A stretch of 64,000 bases of DNA, taken from assembly GCF_032854445.1 (NCBI RefSeq), contig NC_088305.1, positions 13,025,606 to 13,089,605 of the forward strand, read 5' to 3'. Source of the DNA: Liolophura sinensis. Lineage: Eukaryota > Mollusca > Polyplacophora > Chitonida > Chitonidae. The notes beneath the pieces were generated by a model. That model was not told the origin of the DNA. It did no database searches and saw nothing but the letters and a program-made list of their open reading frames with translations. Shown here one piece after another: positions 1-11,206 of this stretch (positions within the stretch are counted from its first letter, which is position 1; each line of letters begins with the position of its first letter). Both the position numbers and the translations under genes were made by a program.

Positions 1-184
1 GTTTTACTAACTATGTGCTAAGTGTTTTATTATAATGAGTGCATTCAGTCATCGACTATCTGTGAGATATAACATCTGTTGCAAGTTTGCAGCTTTTCGT
101 CTGTTTGTTTTTCTTTACGCTCTATTATATCAAGAATCATCTGGGCTCTAAATGTCACGGAACACACTTACGTATAATATAATT

Positions 185-428
185 AAGAGGTACAGGATAG
201 AGAGAAAACCCAGAGTAGCGACGACAGTGTGATAGCTGGCAAATGATCACATGTAACCGGTGAAATACGGCCTCTTGTCAATTTACTCCAGTCAGAGTTT
301 TATTCTAACTGTTCATGTAAATGCAGAAATAGTAGCAATTTACACGCCCTCCTAGTTATAACACCATAGCTAAAGCAGAACTGGATAAAACACACACAAA
401 AAATTCAGGGACGTTAATTGTAATTTAA
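185..428 (-). repeat. Family C dispersed repeat
   Basis: Reference minus-strand copy. Key words: AGCGACGACAGTGTGATAGC, TGGCAAATGATCACATGTAA, CCGGTGAAATACGGCCTC, TTTATTCTAACTGTTCATG. The same words recur at least a dozen times in the window, in both orientations. No tRNA-like boxes and no coding capacity. It could be a non-autonomous DNA element or a non-tRNA SINE. Confidence 0.75.
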
Positions 429-509
429 AGCCCTTGACCAGAGGTTAAATAAAATATCTTCCAATATATTTTAAATGAAATACTCTTTATATACAAAAAG
501 CAGCTTAGA

Positions 510-716
510 TGTCGAACCCAGAGCAATGACGACAATGTGATAACTGGCATATGGTCACACGGAGTCGGTGAAATACGACCTCTTATCAGGTTAGGGTTTC
601 ATTTCAACTATTCATGTATATGCTTAAACAGTAACAACGTACACAGCCCTAGCACAATGTCTTAAATCAGAATTAGGTAAAAAAATACGCAGGGATGTTA
701 GTTGCAACGTATTAGA
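510..716 (-). repeat. Family C dispersed repeat
   Basis: Diverged second copy only 80 bp from the first and in the same orientation (GACGACAATGTGATAACTGG, GGTGAAATACGACCTCTTAT, ATTAGGTAAAAAAATACGC). Possibly a local duplication. Confidence 0.72.
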
Positions 717-872
717 TTTATTTATCTATTTATTTATTTATTTATTTGATTGGTGTTTAACGCCCTACTCAAGAATATTTCACTTATACGACGACGGCCA
801 GCATGATGGTGGGGGAACCCGGGAAACCCACGACCATCCGCAGGTTGCTGGCAGACCTTCCCATGTGTGCAA
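717..872 (-). mobile_element. SINE-A, 5'-truncated
   Basis: Tail plus body through GCTGGCAGACCTTCCCATG; the tRNA-like head is absent. Such truncation is typical of interrupted target-primed reverse transcription. Confidence 0.85.
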
Positions 873-2497
873 CCTATAAGAAGGGGTCTCTGGTGCGTAG
901 AATTCCTCAAAATGCCGTGTTGTCGTCACATTTAATATACAATTACATTAAAACATAGGAAGAAATATTCCTGTGCATGCCTCCTGTCAAACAAGATGTA
1001 CGTTCTTGGTCAATAATAAGGTATGGCTAAGGTGTAAAACACTATGATGGAACAGACAGATAAAAATAACTATAAATAAACCTTTTTTTGTATGAATTGT
1101 TATAAAAACATTGGAGTAAGTTTGCTTTCCAGCAGTCATCTCTATCTTCATGTGTTTAACAATACTGCAAGCCGTAAGATCGGTCCAAAGAGCGAGCAAC
1201 TCATAGGTCATAACCCTGTATTAGAAATTGAGGTGGTGAAGGACGAGAGGCAAAACTTCATTTCTTGAGCTGATTTGAGTATCCACATACTTCCACAAAG
1301 TAGTCCAGGGGTGAATTTACTTCTTTAATTGGTATAGAGTTTGGAATGCTTTTCGCTTTCGTTTTGAGATGAAAGAGCCCAGAGTGAAGAGGCATTAATA
1401 TCGGATTAACTCATTATATTTGAGAGAGTTGAATTTCGGTCTCGTATTAAAATTATCACATTTAAATCTGAAGAGACCTGAGAAGATAAATGCGCGATCA
1501 CTTTGATCCGTGGCCTGAATGTCAAGTCGCTCCCGCTCAACGTAATTAATGAGACAGCCCGGTTTGTGACGATTTCGCGGCACGAGGGCCGCCATTGTTC
1601 GCAATGACTGGTAGGTCAGCAGAGGGCGCTGCTCGGGGTCAGAGGTCGATACATCCGCCTTTGTACTTTTCTCAACCCTCCCGTGTTTTACCTGTATGCG
1701 GGGAATGGGGCGAGAGGGTCGCTTTTAAACTGTTTCGAGTACCTCCACCTTGATTCGGGGAAGAATAACACATTTGTCATGCGCTACAAATCGATTCTTC
1801 TCAGTAAGTCAGCCATTAGTTGATCGCGCGAGCCGCCCGCTCACATCTGTTCGGGGATTCCCCGCTGCGCCTGAGCGTCTTTTTGAACGGCATAGTAATT
1901 AAAATGAAAAAAATAAAGAAGGCGTCTCATTTATCGCTTCATTTTACATGGACCACAGAATTTTAACTTGATCTTTTCACTTGGACTGACATCCTGCTAC
2001 AGTTTCGTTTTAGTGGAGCACAAGTCACTGGGAAGGGTGTTAGGACTGAAAAGAGGGGTCGGGTACTGTCTGGAGTTCCTTTTGTGCACCCTTTCACCTA
2101 CACATCGTGTATTCGGATAACACACGTGTTGACCAATGGGCAGCGTAACGCCCCAAGCCCAGAAAAAAAACAACCCAGGTTAACTGACAATTTCATTCAT
2201 ACAAATAGAGCCTTTTGTACTGCAGACACCACCATGTACATGTATACGAATTTATCGACCACTTAACACTGACCTCACATGGTCGTAAAATATACGTGTA
2301 TTTACAGAACACATTTGTCTACACTAATTAACACTAATTACGTATTTCGTTGATTACTAATTACGTCTGATTCAAGGTCATGTCTCTTAGATATACATTG
2401 GTAGTCTTAATCATGTAGCACGATGATTAGGAATATTGATGTAAGAACATGACAAATCATCTGGGATCGAACTCGTGAAGACGGTTTAGCGTGCTTC
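873..2497. other. Intergenic segment with a GC-richer core
   Basis: 873-1390 is plain AT-rich DNA. 1390-2060 is GC-richer and repeat-free with the CTCF-like site and words such as TAAGTCAGCCATTAG. 2060-2497 is AT-rich with TTAACACTAATTA direct repeats (2327-2352). No supportable gene. Confidence 0.4.
1590..1632 (+). promoter_or_regulatory. CTCF-like site next to a YY1-like site
   Basis: TCAGCAGAGGGCGCTGCT (1616-1632) matches the CTCF core (AGCAGRGGGCGC) almost perfectly. GCCGCCATTGTTC (about 1590-1602) resembles a YY1 site. CTCF recognition is conserved across bilaterians, so an insulator or loop anchor is plausible. Confidence 0.4.
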
Positions 2498-2828
2498 GTG
2501 CTTGAGGTTTAACGTCATACTTTCAGTCATATGACGACTAAAGAATCCTTAGAGTGCATGTAATGTGCCTCCTTGTTGCAGGACGGATTTCCACCGCTCT
2601 TTTATCTAGTGCTGTTTCACTGACACGACTTACCGAACGCAAGTAAGCCGTCTCGCCCGAGCCATTGTACTGATACGGGTCAACCAGTCGTTGCACTATC
2701 CTCTTCATGCTGAACGCCAAGCGAGGAAGTTACTCCATCTTTTACTTAGGTGTGACGCGAGCCAGGATTGACCCTGGATCTACCGCTCCCCTCTGCCAAC
2801 TGTGCTCTCGGGACCGGTTAAGACGGTT
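2498..2828 (-). mobile_element. SINE-B, near full length, no (GAGT)n tail
   Basis: GAGGTTTAACGTCATACTTTC, body and reversed head to GGGACCGGTT. A deletion near the box A region shortens the head. Confidence 0.87.
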
Positions 2829-2875
2829 TAGCTGTGCTGGACAAAAAGCGTACTTATTTCCAATATTTAAAAGAA

Positions 2876-2997
2876 AACACTATGGTAGCTGGCAAATGAT
2901 CACATATATCCTGTGAAATTTGGTTTCTTGTCAATTTACCTATGTAAATATGCTGTTCTGGTTTTACTCTATATGCTGTACGTCTTTAAATATAGCA
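2876..2997. repeat. Family C chimera with internal inversion
   Basis: The first half (2879-2942: GGTAGCTGGCAAATGATCAC) is in minus orientation. The second half (2950-2995: CTCTATATGCTGTACGTCTT) is in plus orientation. This is the junction product of two oppositely oriented copies or an inversion. Confidence 0.65.
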
Positions 2998-3068
2998 CAG
3001 TGTATACAAACATGAAATAGAATGAAATTGACATATGTGCCATTTAAACAAACAGAACTATTGGTTTA

Positions 3069-3303
3069 ATTTATTGATTGATTTATTTGATTGATTGGTG
3101 TTTAGCGCTGTAGTCGAGAACATTTCACTTATACGTCCGGGGGAAATCCACGACCATCCGCATGTTCCTGGCAGACTTTCTCACGTATGGCCGGAGAGCA
3201 AGCCAGAATGAGTTGGACTTGAACTCACAGCGACTGCATTGGTGAGAGGCGTCTTTGTCGTTGCGCCGCGCTTGCGTGATAATCTCCCCGGCCACACAGG
3301 CCC
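3069..3303 (-). mobile_element. SINE-A with internal deletion
   Basis: Tail and head are both present, but about 40 bases of the body (the GGCGGCCAGCATTATGGTGG segment) are missing between 3135 and 3136. Confidence 0.85.
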
Positions 3304-5039
3304 CATGAGTTTAACTAATGTGAAAATATTTTGTCGGTTTTAAGCACGCCATTCAATACTACGTCTTACTAACGGGTAAATAATTTTAGTGAATTCGCAA
3401 TAAAAACCGTTTTGTAGTTGAAGATGATGATGCTGCTGGATTTTCCGATGAAGTAAATTGAGACCGGTATTTCATCGCTTAGCTGTGACAATTTTTCAGC
3501 TATTACACCATCGTCTTTGCTCTCTATAAGGTATATGTCTTTCCGTCTATAAAGTTTTCAAAATTGACCGATTTTCAGTTTGCGCATGCCCATTAGCGCA
3601 CAACTGCACCTGCACGTTAATCCTTGATATACCACGTCCGCCAGATTACTGGGATGGCGTGTGCAAAATTTCATTGCGATCTGGTACATATCAAGGGAGA
3701 TATCAAACGACGTTTTTTTTTGGGGGGGGGATCTTACTTTTCTTGCACTGTTTAGAACTAAAAGGATATGCATGTCATTTAAATACACACAACTATGCGT
3801 ACAAATGGAGAAATAATATTAGTGACATGCGCAATAACAACACTTTTGAATGATTTATACCTGGAATGTATGATGGTGATGTTGGATTCCTGAATGATGA
3901 TGAAGATGATAATGTCGATGACAGTAACAGGTAGAAAGTGCTGAGTATTCATTTTATATTTAATGCAAGACCCAAATTCAAGTCATTTCACCTATATCAT
4001 TATGGCAATCGACAGTTTACAACGTTGTTTTAAAAAAAGAAGAGAACAAAAAACTCAATGACCTAGAACACCGCAATGTGCAAATACCAAGCCACAATTT
4101 TCAAATGATATTACGCCTGTGATAATCGCTGATCCAGCTCACGTCATTTCACAAAAAAACTCAGTTGCCGTTCAACGATTTATTTGCTCTTAGAAAGCAA
4201 AACTAAATAGCCCAGAACGCCATAATGTGCAAATATAGAACCCACTACTTCAAATAACGTTCCGCCTCTTTCAGATGTTCGAGGCAAGACCAGGTGATTC
4301 TGGCTGAGTTTTACAGGTGCTTCGACACTCACATAATTGTCCTAATCCCAGATAACTCCCTGTGGACTTTAGGGCTTTTTGTCTCGCTATTGAAGTGCTG
4401 TTTTACCTTGTGTACCAACTTGATCCCTGGCCATAAATCTGTCACCGGTTTAGTCACCATGAAATAAAGTAGTGAGGAATACCTGTGGAGCGGAGGAAGC
4501 CTTGCCGAGCTAACTGATTAATCGTCATGGTCGAGTTTACCGCGCACAGGCACGTGCAAAGGAACCCCGGCGCGTGTTGAGAACGCGACCGCGTGGGGGT
4601 TTACCGTCAGTAACAAACACGCCTCTCTACCACCTATTAGCTCGAAAAATGTGCAAACACGAGTGAAAACGGACCTCCCGAGTGGTGGAGAAACACCTTT
4701 CTTTTCTCAATGACATGAGGACAATATTTCACTGCCAAAGTCCAAGTACCAGTTTTGATACATCCAGAAAAAGCCGTAAGCACATTCAGCGTGGTACTTG
4801 ACTCTGTCACGTTTTACTTTTTCTCTTTCCCTTAAGTGCTGTGAAAACAACCCTATTTTTACTTCACACCAAACTTTTGATATTTTTTGAGCCAGGTATA
4901 AAGTTTGCTTCTATTGAGCCCCTACAGCGTTTGTCACATTTGACCATGAACGTGGTGATATCGTAAAAATAAGATTTAGAGTGTGTCACTGTGTCACCTG
5001 GGTGGATTTGCTCAGTTGATTATTCCATGTTTAACGCGA
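3304..5039. other. Intergenic, no recognisable gene
   Basis: A short diverged tandem similarity links 3560-3960 to itself (TGCGCATG, CATATGCATGTCATTTAAAT) and ATGATGATG-type tracts occur at 3423 and 3890. 4480-4690 is a small GC-richer island with GCACGTGCAAAGG. Nothing coding is supportable. Confidence 0.35.
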
Positions 5040-5256
5040 TGCTCAAGCAGTTTTTAATGAAGTTAGAACAAAACCATGACTGAGGTAAATTGGCAAGACG
5101 CCCTGTTTCACCGGTTACGTGTAACACTGTCTTGCCAGCTATCACACTGTCGTCATCCTTTAATATCATTTATAGGACTGCGGCCAGTTTTATGGGCTGA
5201 AGAGTTTTTGTGACCGGTGAAAACCACCGCCCTGTGACAAATAACTTATCAAGTTT
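5040..5256 (+). repeat. Family C copy joined to a second repeat piece
   Basis: 5050-5172 is family C (GACTGAGGTAAATTGGCAAG, TTGCCAGCTATCACACTGTC). 5173-5256 (GCGGCCAGTTTTATGGGCTG, GAAAACCACCGCCCTGTGAC) matches the repeat at 9.34 and 59.3 kb. Confidence 0.65.
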
Positions 5257-5633
5257 TCTACATTGTGGTACACCAGGTTCCCCCCATAGAGCGAGTTCAA
5301 GCTGTATGTCATATTGATTGAAATCAGTTGATCTTCACCGGATTTCATGTAAGATCACACGAAAGGGCCTTTCATATGATGGCTTAATACAGAGAATTTG
5401 GCTATACCTCTAGATCAGCAATGTTCACTGTAAATGGCTATTAGCATGTCTCCAACATTTACCTAATTAGGATTAGCAGAAGGTATTGTAAGATGTTACT
5501 AATTAAACATTTACATGAATAATTTTGAAAAAAAAAAGACATTTACTAACTATCATTTAAAACTTCAAATTGAGATCTGCATAACAAGAATGTAATGTAT
5601 AAGTGGATCGTCTCACAATGATGCATCCATATA

Positions 5634-5900
5634 TTTATTTATTTATTTGATTGGTGTTTTACGCCGTACTCAAGAATATTTCACTTATACGACGGCGGCC
5701 AGTATTATGGTGGGAGAAAACCGGGCAGAGCCCGGGGGAACCCACGACCATCCGTAGGTTGCTGTCAGACCTTCCCACATACGGCCGGAGAGGAAGTTAG
5801 CATGAGCTGGACTTGAACTCACAGCGACCGCATTGGTGAGAGGCTCCTGCGGTCATTACGCTGCGCTAGCGCGCTAACCGACTGAGCCATGGAGGCCCCC
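5634..5900 (-). mobile_element. SINE-A, full length with target-site duplication
   Basis: Best complete copy. Plus-strand order is reversed: A/T tail (ATTTATTTATTTGATTGG), conserved body (ACGCCGTACTCAAGAATATT, ACGACGGCGGCCAG), then a tRNA-like head in reverse with box B (complement of GAGTTCAAGTCC) and box A (complement of TGGCTCAGTCGG), ending GGAGGCCCCC. Flanked by the 11-bp duplication GCATCCATATA (5623-5633 and 5901-5911). Non-autonomous RNA-polymerase-III retroposon mobilised by a LINE. Confidence 0.92.
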
Positions 5901-5954
5901 GCATCCATATAAGGATGGCTGTATAAGTTGCTTTATTCTAGTGGTGGGATAAGC

Positions 5955-6296
5955 ATTTGGCTTGTTTAATGTGATTATGTATTAGGTGTGATGATAACAC
6001 AGTAATAAAAACGCCTAATACATTGCAATTAACATCACTGCATGTGTGTATTTGTTTTTACCTAATTCTGCTTAAGTCATGGTGCCACGGGTGGGCGTAA
6101 AGTGCTATTATACATACATTTACATGAACAGTTAGAATAAAACCCTGACTGGGGTGAATTGCCAAGAGGCCGTATTTCACCGGTTACGTGTGATCATTTG
6201 CCAGCTATCACACTGTCGTCGCTGCTCTGGTCTTACTTTGTATGCTGTGCGTCTTTAATTATATTTGCATAAACAGTTAAAAAGTAAAACCCTAAC
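5955..6296 (+). repeat. Family C, longest copy
   Basis: Extends the family to about 340 bp. Left part GTGATGATAACACAG and CATTGCAATTAACATCACTG, middle TTTACCTAATTCTGCTTAAG, right part CCGTATTTCACCGGTTACGTG to TATGCTGTGCGTCTTTAATT. It defines the order of the partial copies. Confidence 0.75.
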
Positions 6297-6649
6297 TGAA
6301 GTAGACTGAGCATTTGTAAACTAACATATACCGGTCTACAGTCGTTAGTCCCGTTTTGGTGTCTATATGCTGTAGCATGTACTGTCAATCGTTTGCTGTC
6401 ACCAATGTCCCGATAACAGTGAAGTTTGTTTAATTTCGGGGATCCCGAGGTTTAGGCCTATCATTTTAAACTAACATCTCGTGTGTCCTAGAAATAGAGA
6501 TACAAGCATCTGAGCCACTCCCATCAGGATAGGAGGCACACCGATATTTTACCATCTTTACTTGCTTTTTTTCTGTGAATAAGTTGTTGTACCACGATAC
6601 TATAATAGCGCTGTATGTTGAGGCAATTTAAAATAAAAGGCATAGTCTA

Positions 6650-6785
6650 GGTGTACGAAAGATACCGAGTTGCCACGGTGGTGTGATAACTGACAAAGGG
6701 TCCCCGGTGAAATCCGGCCAATTGATAACTTAACCCGGTAGGGGTTTTATTCTCTTAATGCAAATGCTTAAAGGAGAAGAAATCT
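6650..6785 (-). repeat. Family C, partial
   Basis: GTGGTGTGATAACTGACAAA, CCCGGTGAAATCCGGCC, GGGGTTTTATTCTCTTAATG. Confidence 0.65.
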
Positions 6786-7371
6786 TAAAACAATGGCACT
6801 ATAGGCTGAAAAGAACACATTTTTTTCTATCTGGTGGTGTCTGCTGCATAATTTTGCCATTTTTCCTCGCCATACGCGTTAAGTCTGAAAACGGTAAAGC
6901 TGGCATAAATCGCTGAGTTCATCGCATCCTCCATCTTTAACACCCTGTAATTTATGCTGGGGGTGTGTTGCCTCTCAGTCAATGAGAGTCATTAAAACTG
7001 CCGGCGTGTTCGTGTAAACTCGGAACCTACGTCCAACATTCCGTTTTCCCGATCGTCAAGCGGAAAACGAACTGCGGTTTCCGACGGCAATTCTCCTACC
7101 AACACAGAAGACTTCAGGACTAGTTCTTAGGCAACATGGAGTCGCCCACAGCGGATTTTGACGCTGACTTTATTTATAATTTATCAACATGAGGTACATA
7201 TTGGAATTTTTTATGGCATGCACCTGCGAGGAAATACATATTCTTTTCAGTGGTATTTGTTTGATATTTAAATTTTCTTCCCCTTAAATAGTAGCAACTT
7301 AGTCATGTACATCTCTCTTGTACCATGGCTGTAGACATTTTGAGTAATTCTTGAGAATAATTTTTTAACTA

Positions 7372-7580
7372 GTTCTGCTTAAGCCATGGTGCTAGGAGCT
7401 TGTAATTTGCTACTTTTTTAAGGATTTACTTGAACAGTTAGAATAAAATCCTAACTGAGGAAAACTGGCAAGAGACCGTATTTCACCGGTTACGTGTGAG
7501 TGACCATTTGCCAACTATTATATTGTCGTTGTTGCTCTGATTTTACTCCCTATACTGTACGTCTTTGGTTATATAACCAG
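7372..7580 (+). repeat. Family C, partial
   Basis: GTTCTGCTTAAGCCATGGTG, GAACAGTTAGAATAAAATCC, CCGTATTTCACCGGTTACGTG, CTGTACGTCTTTGGTTATA. Confidence 0.7.
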
Positions 7581-7837
7581 AATAAGGTAAACAGTGAATA
7601 ATGTAAATAAGGCGTTTCAAAAGACAGTCTACAAAGCCGAGGTAATATAAATTAGTCGAGCTAATTTCAAATATAAATATAACATGTTTTTAACAAGTTA
7701 AATATGCAGAATGAAGAAATGGATGCTTTAAAAAAGCAACCATTTCCTCTTTATAATTTTTGTTTATATTAGGCTTGTATACTTTAAGCCATTCTCCGGC
7801 GCTCACTGCTCCTGGGGCCCTGGTGACAATGAGGATC

Positions 7838-7982
7838 CGACCGTACGTGGGAATGTCTGCCAGCAGCCTGCGGATGGTCGTGGGTTTCCCCCGGGCTGTG
7901 CCCGCTTTCCACCCACCATAATGCAGGCCGCCGTGGTATAAGTGAAATATTCTTGGGTACCAATCAAATAAATAAATAAATA
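7838..7982 (+). mobile_element. SINE-A, 5'-truncated
   Basis: Body from CCGTACGTGGGAATGTCTGC to the AATAAATAAATAAATAAG tail; the GAGTACGGCGTAAAACA segment is deleted just before the tail. Confidence 0.85.
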
Positions 7983-9029
7983 AGCAATGAGCATCCGATA
8001 CGACGCTCATGTGGACGTTTGAAGAACACTTGTCCTCCAACAGTATAATGTGCATATCTATGCATATCTGTGCATATCTGTGCATGTCACAGGTGGGAAA
8101 GTTCCCCAGTGGTGTACCTTGGTCAATTCAGTATATGCAATTCAGTATATGCCGTAATGCAAGTGAAAACTTCTTGAGTTTGGCGTTGAAAAACAATGAA
8201 AAAGTCTCACATTTTGCACTGTATGATCTCTAATATATAAGCCTACTTTCAAAATTCTTATTACGTGAAAACCAAGTACGTCATTATTTATGCAAATTAA
8301 AAAAAAATCATTTACAAATAAAATGTATGTTAAAGCCTTAAACCACTCTTAATGTAGGGAAAAGTGTCGGAAAAAACGAATTTGAATTGAATGCGGTTGA
8401 AGTGAGTTAACCAATCGCGTGACCTTATACAGTACACAATCCATTCGTCCTGACAATGACTGGTTTCACCGGAAACATGAAAGACCGGCAAAGCGAAAAC
8501 ATGGGAGTCCGTGGCTGCATCATCCAGCCGATTACAGATCTGTGGAGTATAAGCTGAACAATTTAATAATAACCCACAAACAGATTTAAACTTATCGTTA
8601 ATTAATAATGTATAGATAGCTGATAATTAGCTGGAACCACCTGCCCGAAAGGTGAGGCTATGTTAGAGGCTTGCCCTTAGGCGTATGAAACGTAATCCGG
8701 CTTTTAATTCATTGTTCTCGCTTAATCATGAACAAAGACTTGTAAAAAACCTGTCATGTAATTCGCTCACTGTATATATATAAAAAAAAACAACAAAAAA
8801 ACACTCCTTTTATGCTTTTGTCCACTGTTTTTTTTCTCTTCTCCCTGAAGACATGTACATGCATATCGTAGGGTTATTCACTGTCCATGTGTGTCGCATT
8901 TTCCCTTTGTACAGCAGAATAATGTGGAAAGAAGTTTTGTTGTGGAATAGATGTGTATTAACAGTTTCTATCCTCAGAGAATACACCAATTTAAATTTTA
9001 TGGAAACAATCCAGTAAATTCATTTAAAT

Positions 9030-9130
9030 CAAACAAGCATTGATAAAACCCTGAGGTAAACTGACAAGGGATCACTGTCACTGCTGCTTTGGTTTTGCTC
9101 TGTATGCTGTACGCCTTAATTCGATAATTA
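9030..9130 (+). repeat. Family C, internally deleted
   Basis: GATAAAACCCTGAGGTAAAC then directly TCACTGTCACTGCTGCTTTG and TGTATGCTGTACGCCTTAAT; the CACCGGTTACGTG centre is missing. Confidence 0.6.
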
Positions 9131-9335
9131 CATTGATAGTGCGATAATTAGCTTGTATTTGATTCACTATAACAAACCTTTATGTAAATGACCACAGGCC
9201 ATATTTTTTTTCAACAAAAAGATAACATAAACCAAGAGGGAAGTACGACCCCTACGTAAGAATTCTGCTTTAAGGTATTATAAAAGACAAACATTAAGGT
9301 TTTTATTTGAACAAAGAAATTTTCTTTTATGCCAC

Positions 9336-9445
9336 ACTTAAAGAATTTTTCAATTCCATACGATGGCGGTCAGTTTTGTGGGTGAAGAAATCGTGAGAAC
9401 CACCTACCTTTGGCACGTTACTGACGAGCTTTCTCTCATGCGACG
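9336..9445 (+). repeat. Dispersed repeat with GATGGCGGTCAGTTTTGTGG
   Basis: Shares its order of words (AAAGAATT, GATGGCGGTC, ACCTTTGGCACGTT) with 59285-59415 and part of 5173-5256. Possibly an old SINE body; no promoter boxes seen. Confidence 0.5.
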
Positions 9446-9514
9446 CATTTATAGGTACATCCTATTGGTAGAAGACAAATGCTCCTCGGCGAAGGCTGGA
9501 CTGTGCAAATGGTC

Positions 9515-9720
9515 ACACGCGCAGATATATATTTGCGTGTAGATATAAACACGAGCAGATATAAATGCGTGTAGATATAAACACGAACAGATATATATGC
9601 GTGTATACATAAACACGCGCAGACATACATGCGTGTAGATATAAACATGCGCAGATATAGACATGCGCAGATATATATGTGTGTAGATATAAACACGTGT
9701 AGATATAAACGTAGTAAGCA
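9515..9720. repeat. Short minisatellite of AGATATAAACACG words
   Basis: Alternating CGTGTAGATATAAACACG and CGCAGATATATATGCGTG units of about 15-33 bp, each near-palindromic at the CGTGT ends. Confidence 0.85.
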
Positions 9721-10204
9721 GATATATATTACGGGAATTGCATAGTATGCGGTATTATCAACATATAACGGTATTAATATATTAAGGAGATTTGTCAACT
9801 TACTCATATCTTGAAGAGCCACCCTGGTTTCTTCCAACCAGAAACTTTGCTGCAACCGTGCGTATGACTTAAATATTCTTGAATATATACGGTGTCATAC
9901 ACAAATCAAATAAATAACATTAAATCATATTTATTACATACGTAATAAATACTAGTCAAGCGAATAGACATGAAATTTGGATGTGTTTAGCCGTGTGGTA
10001 TGTTAAAAGGTATGGGTGTAGTAGAGTTGTATATTAAAAGGACATACAGTTGTGGTGTAAATCAGTCCCGGCTGGACATTCTGTAAATAAAAATTACAAG
10101 AAAGAAATTAAAATCTTCTGGAGGAAAAACTCTGAAACGGAAAAGTTGTTTGGCCTCTAATGTGGTTTAAAGGTAATCAGGATTCTGCTGGTGAACTAAG
10201 CAAC

Positions 10205-10340
10205 CTGAGATCTGGTGTTTTACATTGTTTTATTGTTATTGTATGTTAAATGTGATGACAACACAATTTGGGGTAATTCTAGACCATTGACGTTTAATAA
10301 ATTGCATTTAACATCGCTGCATGTTTTTTTTTTACCTAAT
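10205..10340 (+). repeat. Family C, left part only
   Basis: TTAAATGTGATGACAACACA, TTCTAGACCATTGACGTTTA and TTTAACATCGCTGCATG match the left third of the copy at 5955 and the copy at 59.2 kb. Confidence 0.55.
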
Positions 10341-11104
10341 GACGAGATTTGCCGTCGTTATATTTTGCTCACGTCATATTGTTTACAGCAAAAGGTCACT
10401 TTTTCATTTTAGCGCAAATTATTTTCTTGCGCCAATAAATCAGAGTGCTCGAATTGGTAGGGCGAATGATTTTAAACATGGATGGAAATCTGAAATGTTC
10501 GCTTTTCCACGGACGAAACTGTAGCAGTTTCTCTCCACGGACACTAGACCTTGGTCATGCCCCAGTTGAAATCTCGTGACCCTAGGGCGCACGTGAACAG
10601 CGTCGCACGTGGCCAGGTGCGCAGGTCACTGGACAGGTCGATAACCAGTGACAGGTATTCAGTTAACTTTGACTACGAGTTGTCAATTTCTAACGCCTGA
10701 TCGTGATATTTCATAAAACTTCGTCCTTGGCAAACTCCAGGAGATTATAAGTCGCACAAAACCTTGGGGGTACAGTCTTATGAAAATTTTGATCGAAGTT
10801 CCCTTGAAAAGGATTTTGGAAGGTTTGTACCTCAACCTTGATCGCTGACAAACAAGTTTAAATCCGGGTGATTGACTCGTGCCCGTGCGGTCCACGCGCT
10901 GTGAGGCAAAATCGAAAAGCCCATTGACTGCGGTTTGCACGAGCGGATTTACACCCACTGCAGGATATCTAAACGACCTTATGATCCTAGGCGGTCTGGT
11001 GATAAGCTGATCTCAGGACAAATTGTGACTGATACCCGGAGATTTCTCGCCGGCAACTCTGGATTACCTACCGCGGGCAGCAAAACCAAACGACGCCAAC
11101 TGTA

Positions 11105-11206
11105 TATTGTGCATAATAAATTACGTGTGACCATTTGCCAGATATCACACCGTCGTCGCTGCTCTGCTTTTACTCTATGTGCTGTACGTCTTAATTGTAT
11201 TATATC
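11105..11206 (+). repeat. Family C, right part only
   Basis: TTACGTGTGACCATTTGCCA, ATCACACCGTCGTCGCTGC, TCTATGTGCTGTACGTCTTA. Confidence 0.65.

Noticed and set aside
148-180. Telomere- or centromere-like origin for the repeat-rich left end
   Set aside because: No telomeric TTAGGG array or satellite monomers; the repeats are dispersed elements.
1395-1604. 69-residue minus-strand frame starting at an AACAATGGCGG context
   Set aside because: The start context is attractive, but the protein has no recognisable motif, no donor was found and the ATGGCGG is better read as a YY1-like site.
9436-9855. 139-residue Tyr/Cys/Ile-rich frame
   Set aside because: It is created by the AGATATAAACACG minisatellite.
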